Positions 8,315-15,945 of a stretch of 27,548 bases of DNA are shown here, in pieces. The notes beneath the pieces were generated by a model. The model had not been told where the DNA came from, did no database searches, and saw nothing but the letters and a program-made list of their open reading frames with translations. Source of the DNA: a virus. Where the stretch lies: positions 1-27,548 of IMG/VR virus record IMGVR_UViG_3300013307_000044, one strand, 5' to 3'. The position numbers and the translations under genes were made by a program. The first letter of the stretch is position 1. Each line of letters starts with the position of its first letter.

Positions 8315-9049
8315 ATGGGAAAGAGTAGCCGTAAGTCTATTAAATCTTTTGATACCTCCGCACCACGTAGCAAATATCAAGAGAAGAACGCAGAAACAGC
8401 ACCCGATTATAAGCTGGGAGATTTCATCCCTACCGAAAAACAGAATCAGATTGTCAATAGTATCGAATGGAATGATCTGACAATCGTAAACGGTAAAGCT
8501 GGGACGGGTAAGACCTCTACCGCACTTTGGGCTGCAATCAAGAAGCTCAAGCAAGGGGAAACACGTAGAGTGCTATTCTTCAAGAACCCAACAGAAGTAG
8601 GTGACGATCAGATTGGCTTCCTTTCTGGTGACAAAAAGGATAAACTTGTCGCTCACTATGCTACAACAAAAAGAGTGTTCCATCAGTTTGTATCACCAGG
8701 TAAGTTAGAGTCAGATATTGCCAATGGTAAGATTGAACTTGAAATTCCAAACTACGCTTTAGGTGCGACTTGGGATGATTCGATTGTTATCATTGACGAG
8801 AGCCAGTTAATGTCGCCTGAAACAATCAAGCTACTGCTTGAGCGTACAGGACAGAACACAAAAGTGGTAATTGTTGGTGATGTGACGCAAACTTACGCAG
8901 TTAAGAAGCGCCAGAACGGTTTAGCAGATTTAGTAAGTAGAGTAACCGACAACGGAGTTCCAAACAGGGACTTTATCGGGTATATTACGCTGGAATCTGA
9001 GGACAACCAGAGGTCAAGACTTTCTCAGTACATTACTGAGGTATATTAA
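8315..9049 (+). CDS. phoH: PhoH-family P-loop ATPase
   Basis: This 244-residue PhoH-like protein has Walker A GKAGTGKT, Walker B VIIDESQ, and the following GDVTQ segment of this helicase-like ATPase family. PhoH is common in large lytic phages. Its role is uncertain, with RNA metabolism or phosphate-stress links proposed. The first ~45 residues are polar and basic, probably disordered. The ATG at 8315 is chosen for AGGAG five bases upstream; an upstream in-frame TTG lies inside the terminator hairpin. Confidence 0.92.
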   Translation: MGKSSRKSIKSFDTSAPRSKYQEKNAETAPDYKLGDFIPTEKQNQIVNSIEWNDLTIVNGKAGTGKTSTALWAAIKKLKQGETRRVLFFKNPTEVGDDQIGFLSGDKKDKLVAHYATTKRVFHQFVSPGKLESDIANGKIELEIPNYALGATWDDSIVIIDESQLMSPETIKLLLERTGQNTKVVIVGDVTQTYAVKKRQNGLADLVSRVTDNGVPNRDFIGYITLESEDNQRSRLSQYITEVY

Positions 9050-9090
9050 ATAAGCAATGGGCAGGGAAGCCCTTATAACGAGGAGAATGT

Positions 9091-9567
9091 ATGCAGTTAG
9101 TTGAGATTGATCGTAGTGGTGTTGAAGCCTGCTATCAGGCAGGTATGGTTAAGCCAAACGAGTTTCGTCAGATTTTTATGGATCTTCTTGCAAAAGAGGT
9201 ACAACTTCGGTTAGAGTCCACCACTCCTTTCCAGGCAGTGTCTGCTCTGTTCACTCAAGAGTACTTTCTTGAATTCTATCAGAAGCTGGCGGGAACAAAA
9301 GATGATTTAGTTCAATGCGTGATCGATATCGCAACTTCCGAGCCAGAACTGCTGCTGATTGACCAAGAAGAAGCTAAACGCCTTTTCTTGAGCTATGTGT
9401 TCTACCGTAAAGCAGTTATTGTCCGTGATTGTAGTGATATCTTTAAGCACGAGCTAGTAGAGTCCAGCACGATTATGGTTGACAAAGAAACCCTCCGTGC
9501 TATAGAATACTTATCCGTCCATTCCTCCGGGGGTCGGGACTTAATTAAAACTTATTATCAAAACTAA
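9091..9567 (+). CDS. Unknown helical protein
   Basis: This 158-residue soluble protein starts at an ATG with GAGGAG upstream. It is predicted largely helical, with acidic and hydrophobic alternation throughout, and has no membrane segment or recognised motif. It lies between phoH and the proteasome-like hydrolase. The gap to the next gene is nine bases and contains an AAGGAGG site, so the two are probably co-transcribed. Confidence 0.8.
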   Translation: MQLVEIDRSGVEACYQAGMVKPNEFRQIFMDLLAKEVQLRLESTTPFQAVSALFTQEYFLEFYQKLAGTKDDLVQCVIDIATSEPELLLIDQEEAKRLFLSYVFYRKAVIVRDCSDIFKHELVESSTIMVDKETLRAIEYLSVHSSGGRDLIKTYYQN

Positions 9568-9576
9568 GGAGGTTGA

Positions 9577-10218
9577 ATGACTACAATTATTGCTACCCGA
9601 GATGCAATCTATAGTGACGGGATGATTACAGTAGGGGATCGTGTTGACAGCGTTAACTTCAACAAGGTAAGAAAGATTGAAGGATACCTTGTAGGCGGTG
9701 CTGGTCGCTTATCCTCTATCCTAACATTCTTCTCTTGGATGGAAGAACGTATCAAAGCAGAACGTCTGTCCGAAGAACTACCCAGCTTGGATTTTGATAA
9801 TGATCCAGAAAAAGACGACGAAGAGTTTACTGCTTTAGTTGTTCATCCTGACGGTGAAATCTATTTGCACGAAGGTAATGATCCTTCACGAGCATATCCA
9901 ATTGATACGGAGTATTATGCAGTCGGAAGCGGTAGTGACTACGCATTAGCAGCATTAGATGCAGGAGCCACACCAGAAGCTGCTATGGATGTTGCCAAGT
10001 TCAGAGATGCATTCTCAGGTGGAGCAACATTCTCAGAACATATCCCGCCAGAAGAAAAGAAAGTCGAACTTACGGATGAAGTTATGGGACTTATGAGCAA
10101 GGAAGAGTTGATGCACCTTATCAAAACAGGAGTACCACTTGGAAAACCCGAACAAGTATTTGTTAGCAACAGACCAAATCCTGAGCCTGACACCAGAAGC
10201 CAAACACCTACTGGCTGA
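9577..10218 (+). CDS. HslV/proteasome-beta-like Ntn hydrolase
   Basis: This 213-residue protein matches the N-terminal nucleophile fold of HslV. After Met removal it begins T1-T-I-I-A, so Thr would be the catalytic nucleophile. Asp13 (IYSDG) and Lys29 (NKVRKI) are 16 residues apart, exactly like D17 and K33 of HslV. An AVGSGSDYALAALDAG segment corresponds to the GSGG-YA-A region. It has an internal acidic insertion (around residues 64-82) and a Pro-rich tail beyond the usual domain. No HslU-like ATPase is in the window, so it may act alone or with a host unfoldase. Whether it cleaves peptides is not shown. The start has a perfect AAGGAGGT-type site. Confidence 0.82.
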   Translation: MTTIIATRDAIYSDGMITVGDRVDSVNFNKVRKIEGYLVGGAGRLSSILTFFSWMEERIKAERLSEELPSLDFDNDPEKDDEEFTALVVHPDGEIYLHEGNDPSRAYPIDTEYYAVGSGSDYALAALDAGATPEAAMDVAKFRDAFSGGATFSEHIPPEEKKVELTDEVMGLMSKEELMHLIKTGVPLGKPEQVFVSNRPNPEPDTRSQTPTG

Positions 10219-10312
10219 GTTGATCGAGGAAGCCGAGAAATCGGCTTTTAAAGACGGCTTCAATAAAGGATATAATGCAGGTTTCATTGAGCATAAGTAT
10301 TTACCTTTCTAA
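10139..10312 (+). CDS. Small overlapping gene with TTG start
   Basis: This 57-residue reading frame overlaps the last 80 bases of the Ntn hydrolase gene in the +1 frame and fills the gap before the next gene. The TTG at 10139 has AGGAG six bases upstream, inside the hydrolase gene. The protein has a Leu/Glu-rich helix (residues ~18-33, TPEAKHLLAELIEEAE) followed by a Gly/aromatic C-terminus. Its stop lies just before the next gene's ribosome site. I do not recognise it. A +1 frameshift fusion to the hydrolase is possible but less likely given the clear start site. Confidence 0.65.
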   Translation: MENPNKYLLATDQILSLTPEAKHLLAELIEEAEKSAFKDGFNKGYNAGFIEHKYLPF

Positions 10313-10320
10313 GGAGAAGT

Positions 10321-10563
10321 ATGTTAATTACTAAAGTGGAAGTATTGGCGAAACATTTCGCCTTTCAGCAAACGAGGAAGCTAGGCAGAAACCTAAGAAT
10401 CGCAATGGCACGTAAAATGTATTGGGTGCCTGGAAAAGGCATCTTCGGGAATTTCTATGACAACTACACCAACGTGTTTGGTGAGGCAATGTTAAAGAAT
10501 CCTAAAAAGGAAGAGATCCTTGATACGTTGCTTGCAATGGATAAGATTTCCGTGGTAAACTAA
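10321..10563 (+). CDS. Small basic protein of unknown function
   Basis: This 80-residue protein has an AAGGAG site seven bases upstream of its ATG. The N-terminal half is strongly basic (QQTRKLGRNLRIAMARK, residues 17-33), suggesting nucleic-acid contact. The second half has aromatic residues and an acidic helix. No family is recognised. Confidence 0.75.
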   Translation: MLITKVEVLAKHFAFQQTRKLGRNLRIAMARKMYWVPGKGIFGNFYDNYTNVFGEAMLKNPKKEEILDTLLAMDKISVVN

Positions 10564-10588
10564 TCTACTGGCCTTCTATGACGAAACT

Positions 10589-10744
10589 ATGCAGGGCGAA
10601 GAGATGTTCCAAGCGCTGCTAGCTAAGTTTGAAGATAAAGAAGAACTTGACATTGACGAAAGGTGTGTTACTATCGTTAGGTTCCTCGGAGACTTTAACG
10701 AAGAGACTCACGAAGGTAAGGGTGTGAAATGCCCGCAACTTTAA
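10589..10744 (+). CDS. Small acidic protein, start uncertain
   Basis: A coding-like frame fills the 165 bases between two genes. The frame is open from 10559, with plausible protein sequence from about 10565 on. The first ATG is at 10589, giving 51 acidic residues (QALLAKFEDKEELDID near the start), but it lacks a good ribosome site. It overlaps the methyltransferase start by 16 bases. Either the start is unusual or the frame is the tail of the upstream gene, reached by a +1 shift near 10558-10563. Confidence 0.5.
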   Translation: MQGEEMFQALLAKFEDKEELDIDERCVTIVRFLGDFNEETHEGKGVKCPQL

Positions 10745-11250
10745 AAAAGAAGTCTGAAAGAAATGCAAACGACTATTACCCAACGCCAGACTCGGCTATT
10801 GAGCCAATGTTGGAGGTCATTAACTACGGCAGCATTGTAAAGGATTGGCGGTTCGCTGAACCTTGCCGTGGGGAAGCAAAAGCAATATACAAGTACTTAC
10901 CTTTTGGGAGTGAGTACTGTGAGTTGTCGGAAGGGAAAGATTATCTACTGTCTGAATGGAATCAAAAGCCAGACTGCATAATCACAAACCCGCCCTTCTC
11001 GATAGCTACCGAATTCTTAGAGAAGAGTCTTGCAGAGGCTGATGTTTGTATCTTCCTCTTGCGTCTTGGTTTCTTAGAATCTGTGAGACGAAAGGAGTTC
11101 CACGATAAACATCCAGTGGATCATCTAATCGTCCTCAGTAAGCGTCCATCATTCTCGGGAGACGGAAAAACAGACGGCACAGCTTACGCTTGGTTTGTCT
11201 ATGATCCGAAGAAGAGATTAGGACTACAAAAATCGATATATGTCGTATAA
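10729..11250 (+). CDS. Short adenine-type DNA methyltransferase-like protein
   Basis: This 173-residue protein has the layout of phage N6-adenine methyltransferases: DYYPTPDSAIEPML (15-28), a cofactor loop FAEPCRGEA (42-50), and the catalytic NPPF tetrapeptide (87-90). It is short and has little room for a target-recognition domain. The cofactor loop reads RGEAKA rather than the usual G-x-G, so activity is uncertain. No restriction partner is nearby. It may protect phage DNA or be a decayed enzyme. Confidence 0.75.
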   Translation: MPATLKKKSERNANDYYPTPDSAIEPMLEVINYGSIVKDWRFAEPCRGEAKAIYKYLPFGSEYCELSEGKDYLLSEWNQKPDCIITNPPFSIATEFLEKSLAEADVCIFLLRLGFLESVRRKEFHDKHPVDHLIVLSKRPSFSGDGKTDGTAYAWFVYDPKKRLGLQKSIYVV

Positions 11251-11263
11251 TTAAGGAAATATA

Positions 11264-11455
11264 ATGGCCTCATATCAGAACTACCTAGTTGGTTACAGTG
11301 TTTCACAGAAGAGCACCATCGGTGCAGGCGTTGTGAGCACCACAGAGTCAGATGCAAAAGTAGCTGGAAGCAAAGTACTAGCCTCAGCCTTCGGTGTACC
11401 TGTCTCTCAGGATAAAGTATTCGTTTCAGTGATGGATACTCCGGTAACAACCTAA
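11264..11455 (+). CDS. Small protein of unknown function
   Basis: This 63-residue protein is rich in Ser, Thr, Val and Ala with few charges. It starts at an ATG with AAGGAA upstream and ends just before a strong terminator. The composition suggests a small beta structure. No motif, signal peptide or membrane segment is seen. Confidence 0.75.
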   Translation: MASYQNYLVGYSVSQKSTIGAGVVSTTESDAKVAGSKVLASAFGVPVSQDKVFVSVMDTPVTT

Positions 11456-11462
11456 AAATCTT

Positions 11463-11485
11463 GCCCTCTTTCGGGAGGGCTTTTT
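11463..11485 (+). terminator. Intrinsic terminator
   Basis: A stem GCCCTC/GAGGGC with a six-base loop is followed by five T residues, shortly after the stop of the small Ser/Thr-rich gene. Confidence 0.88.
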
Positions 11486-11499
11486 CGTAGGAGGGAATT

Positions 11500-11697
11500 A
11501 TGCAGCAACAAGTGGAAGTAGTTCAAACCTTCACTTCAAAATCAGCAGCATTAAACTTTATGCAGTTTTTGAATGTGGATCGTATCTTACTCGATAGTAC
11601 AGGCTCTGAATACAAGGTTGTATATGCCGCACTACGTAGCACAGTGGACGGTGAAGTTGTACCCAAAGAAGAAGAGACCAGTGTTATCACCTCATAA
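11500..11697 (+). CDS. Small protein of unknown function
   Basis: This 65-residue protein follows a terminator directly, with a strong TAGGAGGG ribosome site. It contains a mixed alpha/beta pattern (FTSKSAALNFMQFL near 11-24) and a Glu-rich end (KEEETS). A promoter would be expected between the terminator and the ATG, but only 14 bases separate them, so it may depend on terminator readthrough. Confidence 0.75.
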   Translation: MQQQVEVVQTFTSKSAALNFMQFLNVDRILLDSTGSEYKVVYAALRSTVDGEVVPKEEETSVITS

Positions 11698-11707
11698 GGG
11701 GTAATAA

Positions 11708-12295
11708 ATGCTCTTAAGTGCAAGTGGTTATGTCAGTTCCGAAATACTGACCAAAGCAATTCTACAGGCTGCGAAAGATCGTAAGCCACTTTCCTTGCCA
11801 ATGTGCGTAGATTTTGATAGTGTGTATCAGAGTCACATTTCACACTTATACGTGCGAAGGAATAACGTAGACAACGTAACAGAAAACACATTCTATGTTA
11901 CTACACCAAAGCAAGCTATCGTCAATCAGTCGAAGATGGATCTCTTGCCTAAGTCAGGACAGTATTTCAGTATTGTTCCTTGTAGAAACCTAGACGTAGA
12001 GGGAATGACGTGTGATTCTACTGAGATGTGTGTAGAGCTAATAGATATTGGTCACAATACAATGTCTAAGATTGTAACTGAGATTAAATCTTTCCTAGTA
12101 TCTCTTGGGATAGCACGGAAGCATATTGACTTCGTGATTTCAGAGAAAGAAGGAGAGGGTGTGGAAGTATGGGTAAACCTTATTAAGGTTGGTAATGTAA
12201 TTTGCTTTGATACTCCTAACGGATGTACCGTTACGGTAGGAACCCTTGCAAAAGAACCTTTATTGTCTTATGCTGTAGAGGTGTCAACAAGTTAA
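11708..12295 (+). CDS. Unknown 195-residue protein
   Basis: This soluble protein has mixed alpha/beta character and several cysteines (positions ~33, 92, 101, 107, 165, 170). They are not arranged as CxxC pairs. The ATG has AAGGGG upstream and follows the previous stop by ten bases. No recognisable motif is seen. It sits directly before the phosphatase gene, with a strong ribosome site between them, and is probably co-transcribed with it. Confidence 0.75.
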   Translation: MLLSASGYVSSEILTKAILQAAKDRKPLSLPMCVDFDSVYQSHISHLYVRRNNVDNVTENTFYVTTPKQAIVNQSKMDLLPKSGQYFSIVPCRNLDVEGMTCDSTEMCVELIDIGHNTMSKIVTEIKSFLVSLGIARKHIDFVISEKEGEGVEVWVNLIKVGNVICFDTPNGCTVTVGTLAKEPLLSYAVEVSTS

Positions 12296-12307
12296 ACGGA
12301 GGTAGTA

Positions 12308-13066
12308 ATGTTTCAGCAAAATGTTAAAGAGGGCGATGGTAAACGAGTTTTAGTGTTTGGTGATGTTCACGGAGCCTGGCACCTGCTGGAAAAAGCTATC
12401 CACGATCTAGCCATTGAGAAGGGGGATGTAAAAGTCTTCCTTGGCGATCTAACAGACCGAGGAACCGAAAACCTCAAGTGTGTTGACTACGCTGTTAACA
12501 CAGAAAACTCATATGTTGTTCGTGGTAATCACGATGATATGTTGATTCAAGGTTTGCTGGAAGGAGATCAGAGGAACTATCTAGGATGGTTACAGAATGG
12601 TGGAAAGACTGTATTAGCCGAAGTTGGTGAGGAAGGTAGTACTTGCTTAGCAGTGATGCTGGAGAACAAGTCCTATTATCTTATTACGATGGAAGTTAAC
12701 GGTAAGGTGTACGCTTTCAGTCACGCAGAATATCCGCTGGAATTGGAAGAAGTGCCACCTCAAGCTCTGGAAAAAGTTCTTGAGCGCTTGTATCCTAATG
12801 ATCTCGACCAAGCGAAAGCAGAGATTGCTCAAATGCTTTGCTGGAACAGAACTATTATCGGTGCGATTGAACAGGGATACAAACTCCCTGACGTACCTGG
12901 CGTGGAGATGATTTTCCACGGACATACCGGAGTGAAATATCCTGTTATTCACGGCAACCGAGCCTATATTGATACAGGATCAGTATTCACTCAGAAACTT
13001 ACAGTGGCTGTTATCGAACCTAATGGTGAGATCTGGTATTACAATACCAAGATGGAGGAGCTATGA
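12308..13066 (+). CDS. PPP-family metallophosphatase (lambda phosphatase/PphA-like)
   Basis: This 252-residue calcineurin-like phosphoesterase is of the bacterial/phage Ser/Thr phosphatase type. Metal and catalytic motifs are in order: GDVHG (18-22), GDLTDRG (46-52), RGNHD (72-76), a His at 139 (FSHAEYP) and FHGHTG (203-208). Lambda NinI-type enzymes dephosphorylate proteins and small phosphoesters using Mn. GGAGG precedes the ATG. Its TGA overlaps the next ATG (ATGA). Confidence 0.93.
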   Translation: MFQQNVKEGDGKRVLVFGDVHGAWHLLEKAIHDLAIEKGDVKVFLGDLTDRGTENLKCVDYAVNTENSYVVRGNHDDMLIQGLLEGDQRNYLGWLQNGGKTVLAEVGEEGSTCLAVMLENKSYYLITMEVNGKVYAFSHAEYPLELEEVPPQALEKVLERLYPNDLDQAKAEIAQMLCWNRTIIGAIEQGYKLPDVPGVEMIFHGHTGVKYPVIHGNRAYIDTGSVFTQKLTVAVIEPNGEIWYYNTKMEEL

Positions 13067-13245
13067 ATATTCAAGATATGATCGAAGATCGTGACTGCTA
13101 TTGCCGCAAATGCGGAGGGTTAGTGGACTTGAAAAACTCTCTGGCTAAACTAACTTCGCCACCGCAGTACCACTATCACTGCAAGGCTTGTTTTGCACAC
13201 GTATTAACCGTAAGAGGGGAGACATATACAAATGTTCAAGATTAA
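13063..13245 (+). CDS. Zinc-ribbon small protein
   Basis: This 60-residue protein has two cysteine clusters, DCYCRKCGG (11-19) and HYHCKACF (37-44), consistent with one zinc-ribbon site. It overlaps the phosphatase end by four bases and the next gene by 14. Such phage zinc-ribbons often contact nucleic acids or protein partners; the partner is unknown here. Confidence 0.8.
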   Translation: MNIQDMIEDRDCYCRKCGGLVDLKNSLAKLTSPPQYHYHCKACFAHVLTVRGETYTNVQD

Positions 13246-13453
13246 AGTAGTTAAGAAAGTTGGAGATGTAGAAACTATTGTCGAAGTGGATACAGATAGT
13301 GTTGATATGGCCTTAGCCATTCTACGCCACAACGATGTTATTTCAATTACCAGCGATGTATCAAACCGTAATATTGATTTCGATTGGCAAGATTTCATTC
13401 GGAAGTCTAAAGAATACGGTCTACCTCAGACACCTATGACGATCACTTGTTAA
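13232..13453 (+). CDS. Small protein of unknown function
   Basis: This 73-residue protein starts inside the end of the zinc-ribbon gene, with GGGGAG about ten bases upstream. The N-terminus is a basic beta strand (FKIKVVKKVG), then an acidic stretch and a helix. No family is recognised. It is followed by a perfect ribosome site for the SLOG gene. Confidence 0.75.
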   Translation: MFKIKVVKKVGDVETIVEVDTDSVDMALAILRHNDVISITSDVSNRNIDFDWQDFIRKSKEYGLPQTPMTITC

Positions 13454-13463
13454 GGAGGTAAAA

Positions 13464-14183
13464 GTGCTAGTTGGAGAACTTCCACCAGAAGTAAGAGAGT
13501 TGCATCACCTCTTGTGGAACTATGCAGATAAGTATAATCTGTCTTTTGAAGAGGCTGTATCTGAGGTAACAAGATTATCTCGGGAGTTTCAGGATTCCCA
13601 GGAAGAGCAGTCTCAAGAAGGCCCGAGCAACTTGCTAGCATACACTGGTGTGGGCAGTCGTGAAGTGAGTGATGAAGAGTTTGACCTTATGGAAGCCGTT
13701 GCAAAATGGTTGGCTGGTCAAGGCTATATACTTCGTAGCGGAAAAGCTCTCGGGAGTGACAGTGCATTTGAAAGCGGCGTAAATCTTGCAGGTGATATCT
13801 CTAAGAAAGAGATTTATACCCCTTGGGAAAAGTTTAACGGCAATGAGTTGGAAGGTGAGACAATCCCTCTGGGCAAACCTTCTACTGTTGACTTTGGAAT
13901 CTCGCTAAAACTTGTACGAGAGATCCATCCAGCAGCAGATAGACTGTCCCAGGGTGCGTTAAAGCTTCATCAACGTAACTGCCACCAAGTGTTAGGTAAG
14001 AGCCTAGAGAATCCCATTCCTTCACGTTTCCTGCTTGCCTGCGGTAAAGAAGATAAGGATGGAAATGTTCAAGGTGGTACTCGTACCGCTTGGATGCTAG
14101 CTAAGAAATATGGCGTCCCTTGCCTGAACATTCGAGGGAAGACGAAGAAAGAGATCTTCGCTTTCCTTAAGAAAGTGATGTAA
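13464..14183 (+). CDS. SLOG-superfamily (DprA/LOG-like) nucleotide-binding protein
   Basis: This 239-residue protein has a helical N-terminal part (1-55) and a SLOG/DprA-like Rossmann core. The core is shown by AYTGVGSRE (59-67), a RSGKALGSDSAFE loop (91-103), which is the typical R-x-GG-A-G-D-AFE-type signature, and QGGTRTAWMLAKKYGVPCLNI near the C-terminus. SLOG domains bind nucleotides or NAD-derived ligands; DprA itself binds single-stranded DNA. It begins with GTG after a perfect AAGGAGGT site. Its role in the phage is unknown. Sensing or sequestering a nucleotide signal is an inference. Confidence 0.8.
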   Translation: MLVGELPPEVRELHHLLWNYADKYNLSFEEAVSEVTRLSREFQDSQEEQSQEGPSNLLAYTGVGSREVSDEEFDLMEAVAKWLAGQGYILRSGKALGSDSAFESGVNLAGDISKKEIYTPWEKFNGNELEGETIPLGKPSTVDFGISLKLVREIHPAADRLSQGALKLHQRNCHQVLGKSLENPIPSRFLLACGKEDKDGNVQGGTRTAWMLAKKYGVPCLNIRGKTKKEIFAFLKKVM

Positions 14184-14189
14184 CATAGC

Positions 14190-14225
14190 AGGGACACAAC
14201 TGTTTAAATAGCGGTTAGTGTCCTT
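14190..14225 (+). other. Imperfect inverted repeat / hairpin between genes
   Basis: GGACACAAC (14192-14200) pairs with GTT-A-GTGTCC (14214-14223) around a 13-base loop, with one bulged A and two more outer pairs. It fills most of a 70-base intergenic gap after the SLOG gene. There is no T run after it, so it is not a standard terminator. It could be an RNA-processing or regulatory site. Confidence 0.45.
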
Positions 14226-14253
14226 AATCAAACACCCTACAGAGGAGAAGAAT

Positions 14254-14538
14254 ATGTCAGAACATATAATTGCAGAAAATGGAATGGAAGCTAGCTTTGT
14301 AAAAAGCTGGGAAGGTTGGGATGAAATGGATACCTCCGATCTCTATTTCTATGACGTAAAGCTGCTGCCAGGTATTTTCCCTGCACACGTCTACGAACGT
14401 GAAGCAGAAGTTAAAGCTTCCGGTGGTCAGATTGATCTAGGTATCTGGGGCCAAACCAGTGTTATCGAACTTTATGACTGCAACGAAGAGCCAATCTTCA
14501 AATCTCAGTTTAAACTCGTATTAGTGGAGGAAGTATAA
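14254..14538 (+). CDS. Small acidic protein of unknown function
   Basis: This 94-residue protein starts at an ATG with AGAGGAG six bases upstream. An in-frame GTG at 14218 lies inside the hairpin and was rejected. It is acidic, with a Trp-rich N-terminal part (SWEGWDEMD). The rest has alternating strands. Its stop overlaps the next ATG (TAATG). Confidence 0.78.
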   Translation: MSEHIIAENGMEASFVKSWEGWDEMDTSDLYFYDVKLLPGIFPAHVYEREAEVKASGGQIDLGIWGQTSVIELYDCNEEPIFKSQFKLVLVEEV

Positions 14539-14957
14539 TGGCAAAGTTAGGTGAAGTATTTATTGATCGTTGGGATGACGAAGCTTATATCTGTATCTAT
14601 GACGGAAAGACACGTCTTGATCAAGCAAATCCTACTCAGCTTGTAGATTGGAACTTTGATCCAGAAGCTTTGGATGAACACGTTTCAGAATACCCAGGCA
14701 CAGCAGCATACCTTAGCGAATACGGTGATGTGGAAGACTATGATAGTATGATGGATGATCGCAACTTACGTTCTCAGAGTGATATTGAAGAAGGCAAAAA
14801 GCTATACAAGAAAATCAAGAAAGCCTTACAGCAAGTAGAAGGTTTAGATTTAGATAACCTAATTCTTTCTGATGGTGTTGTCTACAACGGTAACAGTGCG
14901 TGTTGTGATTACATCCAAGGTACTTATGCTTGGTGTTCAAGTTCAATGGAGTGCTAA
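14538..14957 (+). CDS. Acidic protein of unknown function
   Basis: This 139-residue, strongly acidic protein starts at TAATG with GGAGGAAG upstream. It has a Lys-rich helix (KKLYKKIKKALQQVE, ~87-101) and a Cys-rich end (two adjacent Cys near 121, further Cys near 132 and at the C-terminus). Metal binding is possible but no clear motif is present. No family is recognised. Confidence 0.78.
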   Translation: MAKLGEVFIDRWDDEAYICIYDGKTRLDQANPTQLVDWNFDPEALDEHVSEYPGTAAYLSEYGDVEDYDSMMDDRNLRSQSDIEEGKKLYKKIKKALQQVEGLDLDNLILSDGVVYNGNSACCDYIQGTYAWCSSSMEC

Positions 14958-15419
14958 ATGATTGCATACAAAGAGCCAACAAAACGTTTTAATATTGACA
15001 AGCTTCAATTTTCAGACTATGGTTCTGCGTTGACAAAGTTACTGTTTGATCGTCTTCCTTCCGCTATGAAGATCGAACTATCCACCTCCGATGTGTTTCA
15101 CAGACCTTCGGAGGAACCGATAAAATTGGTTCAGTATACTTTTGATGCAGAGTTAGATAAACAGGACATTCGGGAACTAGGATTCATTGCACAAGGGCTG
15201 ACTCCAGATCACGGAACTTTCTTTGAGAAGATCCTGACAGTTATCTACAATCAGATTCACGCCGAAGTGAAGCATTTGTTTGAGCACGGAGTTCCGAAGG
15301 ATTTTCAGACTTTAGTATTCCAAGCAAACCCAGCCGGATATGCTATCACCGTATATGTCAGGGATAATACGATCAGCATTACAACCGTGTTTAAGGTGGT
15401 GTCTAATGTTACAAACTAA
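14958..15419 (+). CDS. Unknown 153-residue protein
   Basis: This soluble mixed alpha/beta protein starts immediately after the previous TAA, with GGAG upstream. It ends 14 bases inside the P-loop protein gene. No motif is recognised. The overlap at both ends suggests coupled expression with its neighbours. Confidence 0.75.
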   Translation: MIAYKEPTKRFNIDKLQFSDYGSALTKLLFDRLPSAMKIELSTSDVFHRPSEEPIKLVQYTFDAELDKQDIRELGFIAQGLTPDHGTFFEKILTVIYNQIHAEVKHLFEHGVPKDFQTLVFQANPAGYAITVYVRDNTISITTVFKVVSNVTN

Positions 15420-15945
15420 GGTAATATCTCTGGTTGCTGGCCCTGGGGCTGGCAAATCCACTACAGCCGCTGGTATCTTCCATAATATGAAGATCGACCA
15501 GAAGTACAAGGTGGAGTTGGTTACTGAGGTAATCAAAGATGCAGTGTATGATGACAATACAGGTATGCTGGATGACCAATTACTGCTAACTGCAACTCAG
15601 AACCACGCCCTGCATCGTTTAGTCGGAAAGGTAGATTACGTTATCAGTGATGCTTGTCTTCTAAATGGTATCGTGTATAATCGTTTTTACAATACGCCAA
15701 GTATCTTGGATAATCTGATTCTCACCTTATTCAAGGACTACGACAATACAGTAATTATGTTGCCTCGTAAGGCAAAGTATGAGGGATACGGCAGAAGCCA
15801 GACAGAACAAGAAGCCAAGGATATTGACCAACTTTTCATTGACGTTCTGGAGGAACTTGGTGTACCATATCACGACTTAAGACAATGTGGACTCACCACA
15901 AGAGAGTTACCACTTCATATCATCGACTTAATTGGAGGTAAATAA
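15406..15945 (+). CDS. P-loop NTPase, nucleotide-kinase-like (AAA family)
   Basis: This 179-residue P-loop protein has Walker A GPGAGKST (12-19), followed by a VELVTEVIKDAVYDD segment and a VDYVISDACLLN Walker B-like region. This is the pattern of phage AAA/NadR-kinase-like proteins, which phosphorylate nucleotides or related substrates. The substrate is not evident. The ATG at 15406 is chosen because AAGGTGG precedes it and the Walker A then lies at the usual distance; earlier in-frame starts lie deep in the upstream gene. Confidence 0.8.
   Translation: MLQTKVISLVAGPGAGKSTTAAGIFHNMKIDQKYKVELVTEVIKDAVYDDNTGMLDDQLLLTATQNHALHRLVGKVDYVISDACLLNGIVYNRFYNTPSILDNLILTLFKDYDNTVIMLPRKAKYEGYGRSQTEQEAKDIDQLFIDVLEELGVPYHDLRQCGLTTRELPLHIIDLIGGK

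Noticed and set aside
9059-9072. GGGC/GCCC hairpin after phoH
   Set aside because: Only four pairs and no T run, so not a convincing terminator.
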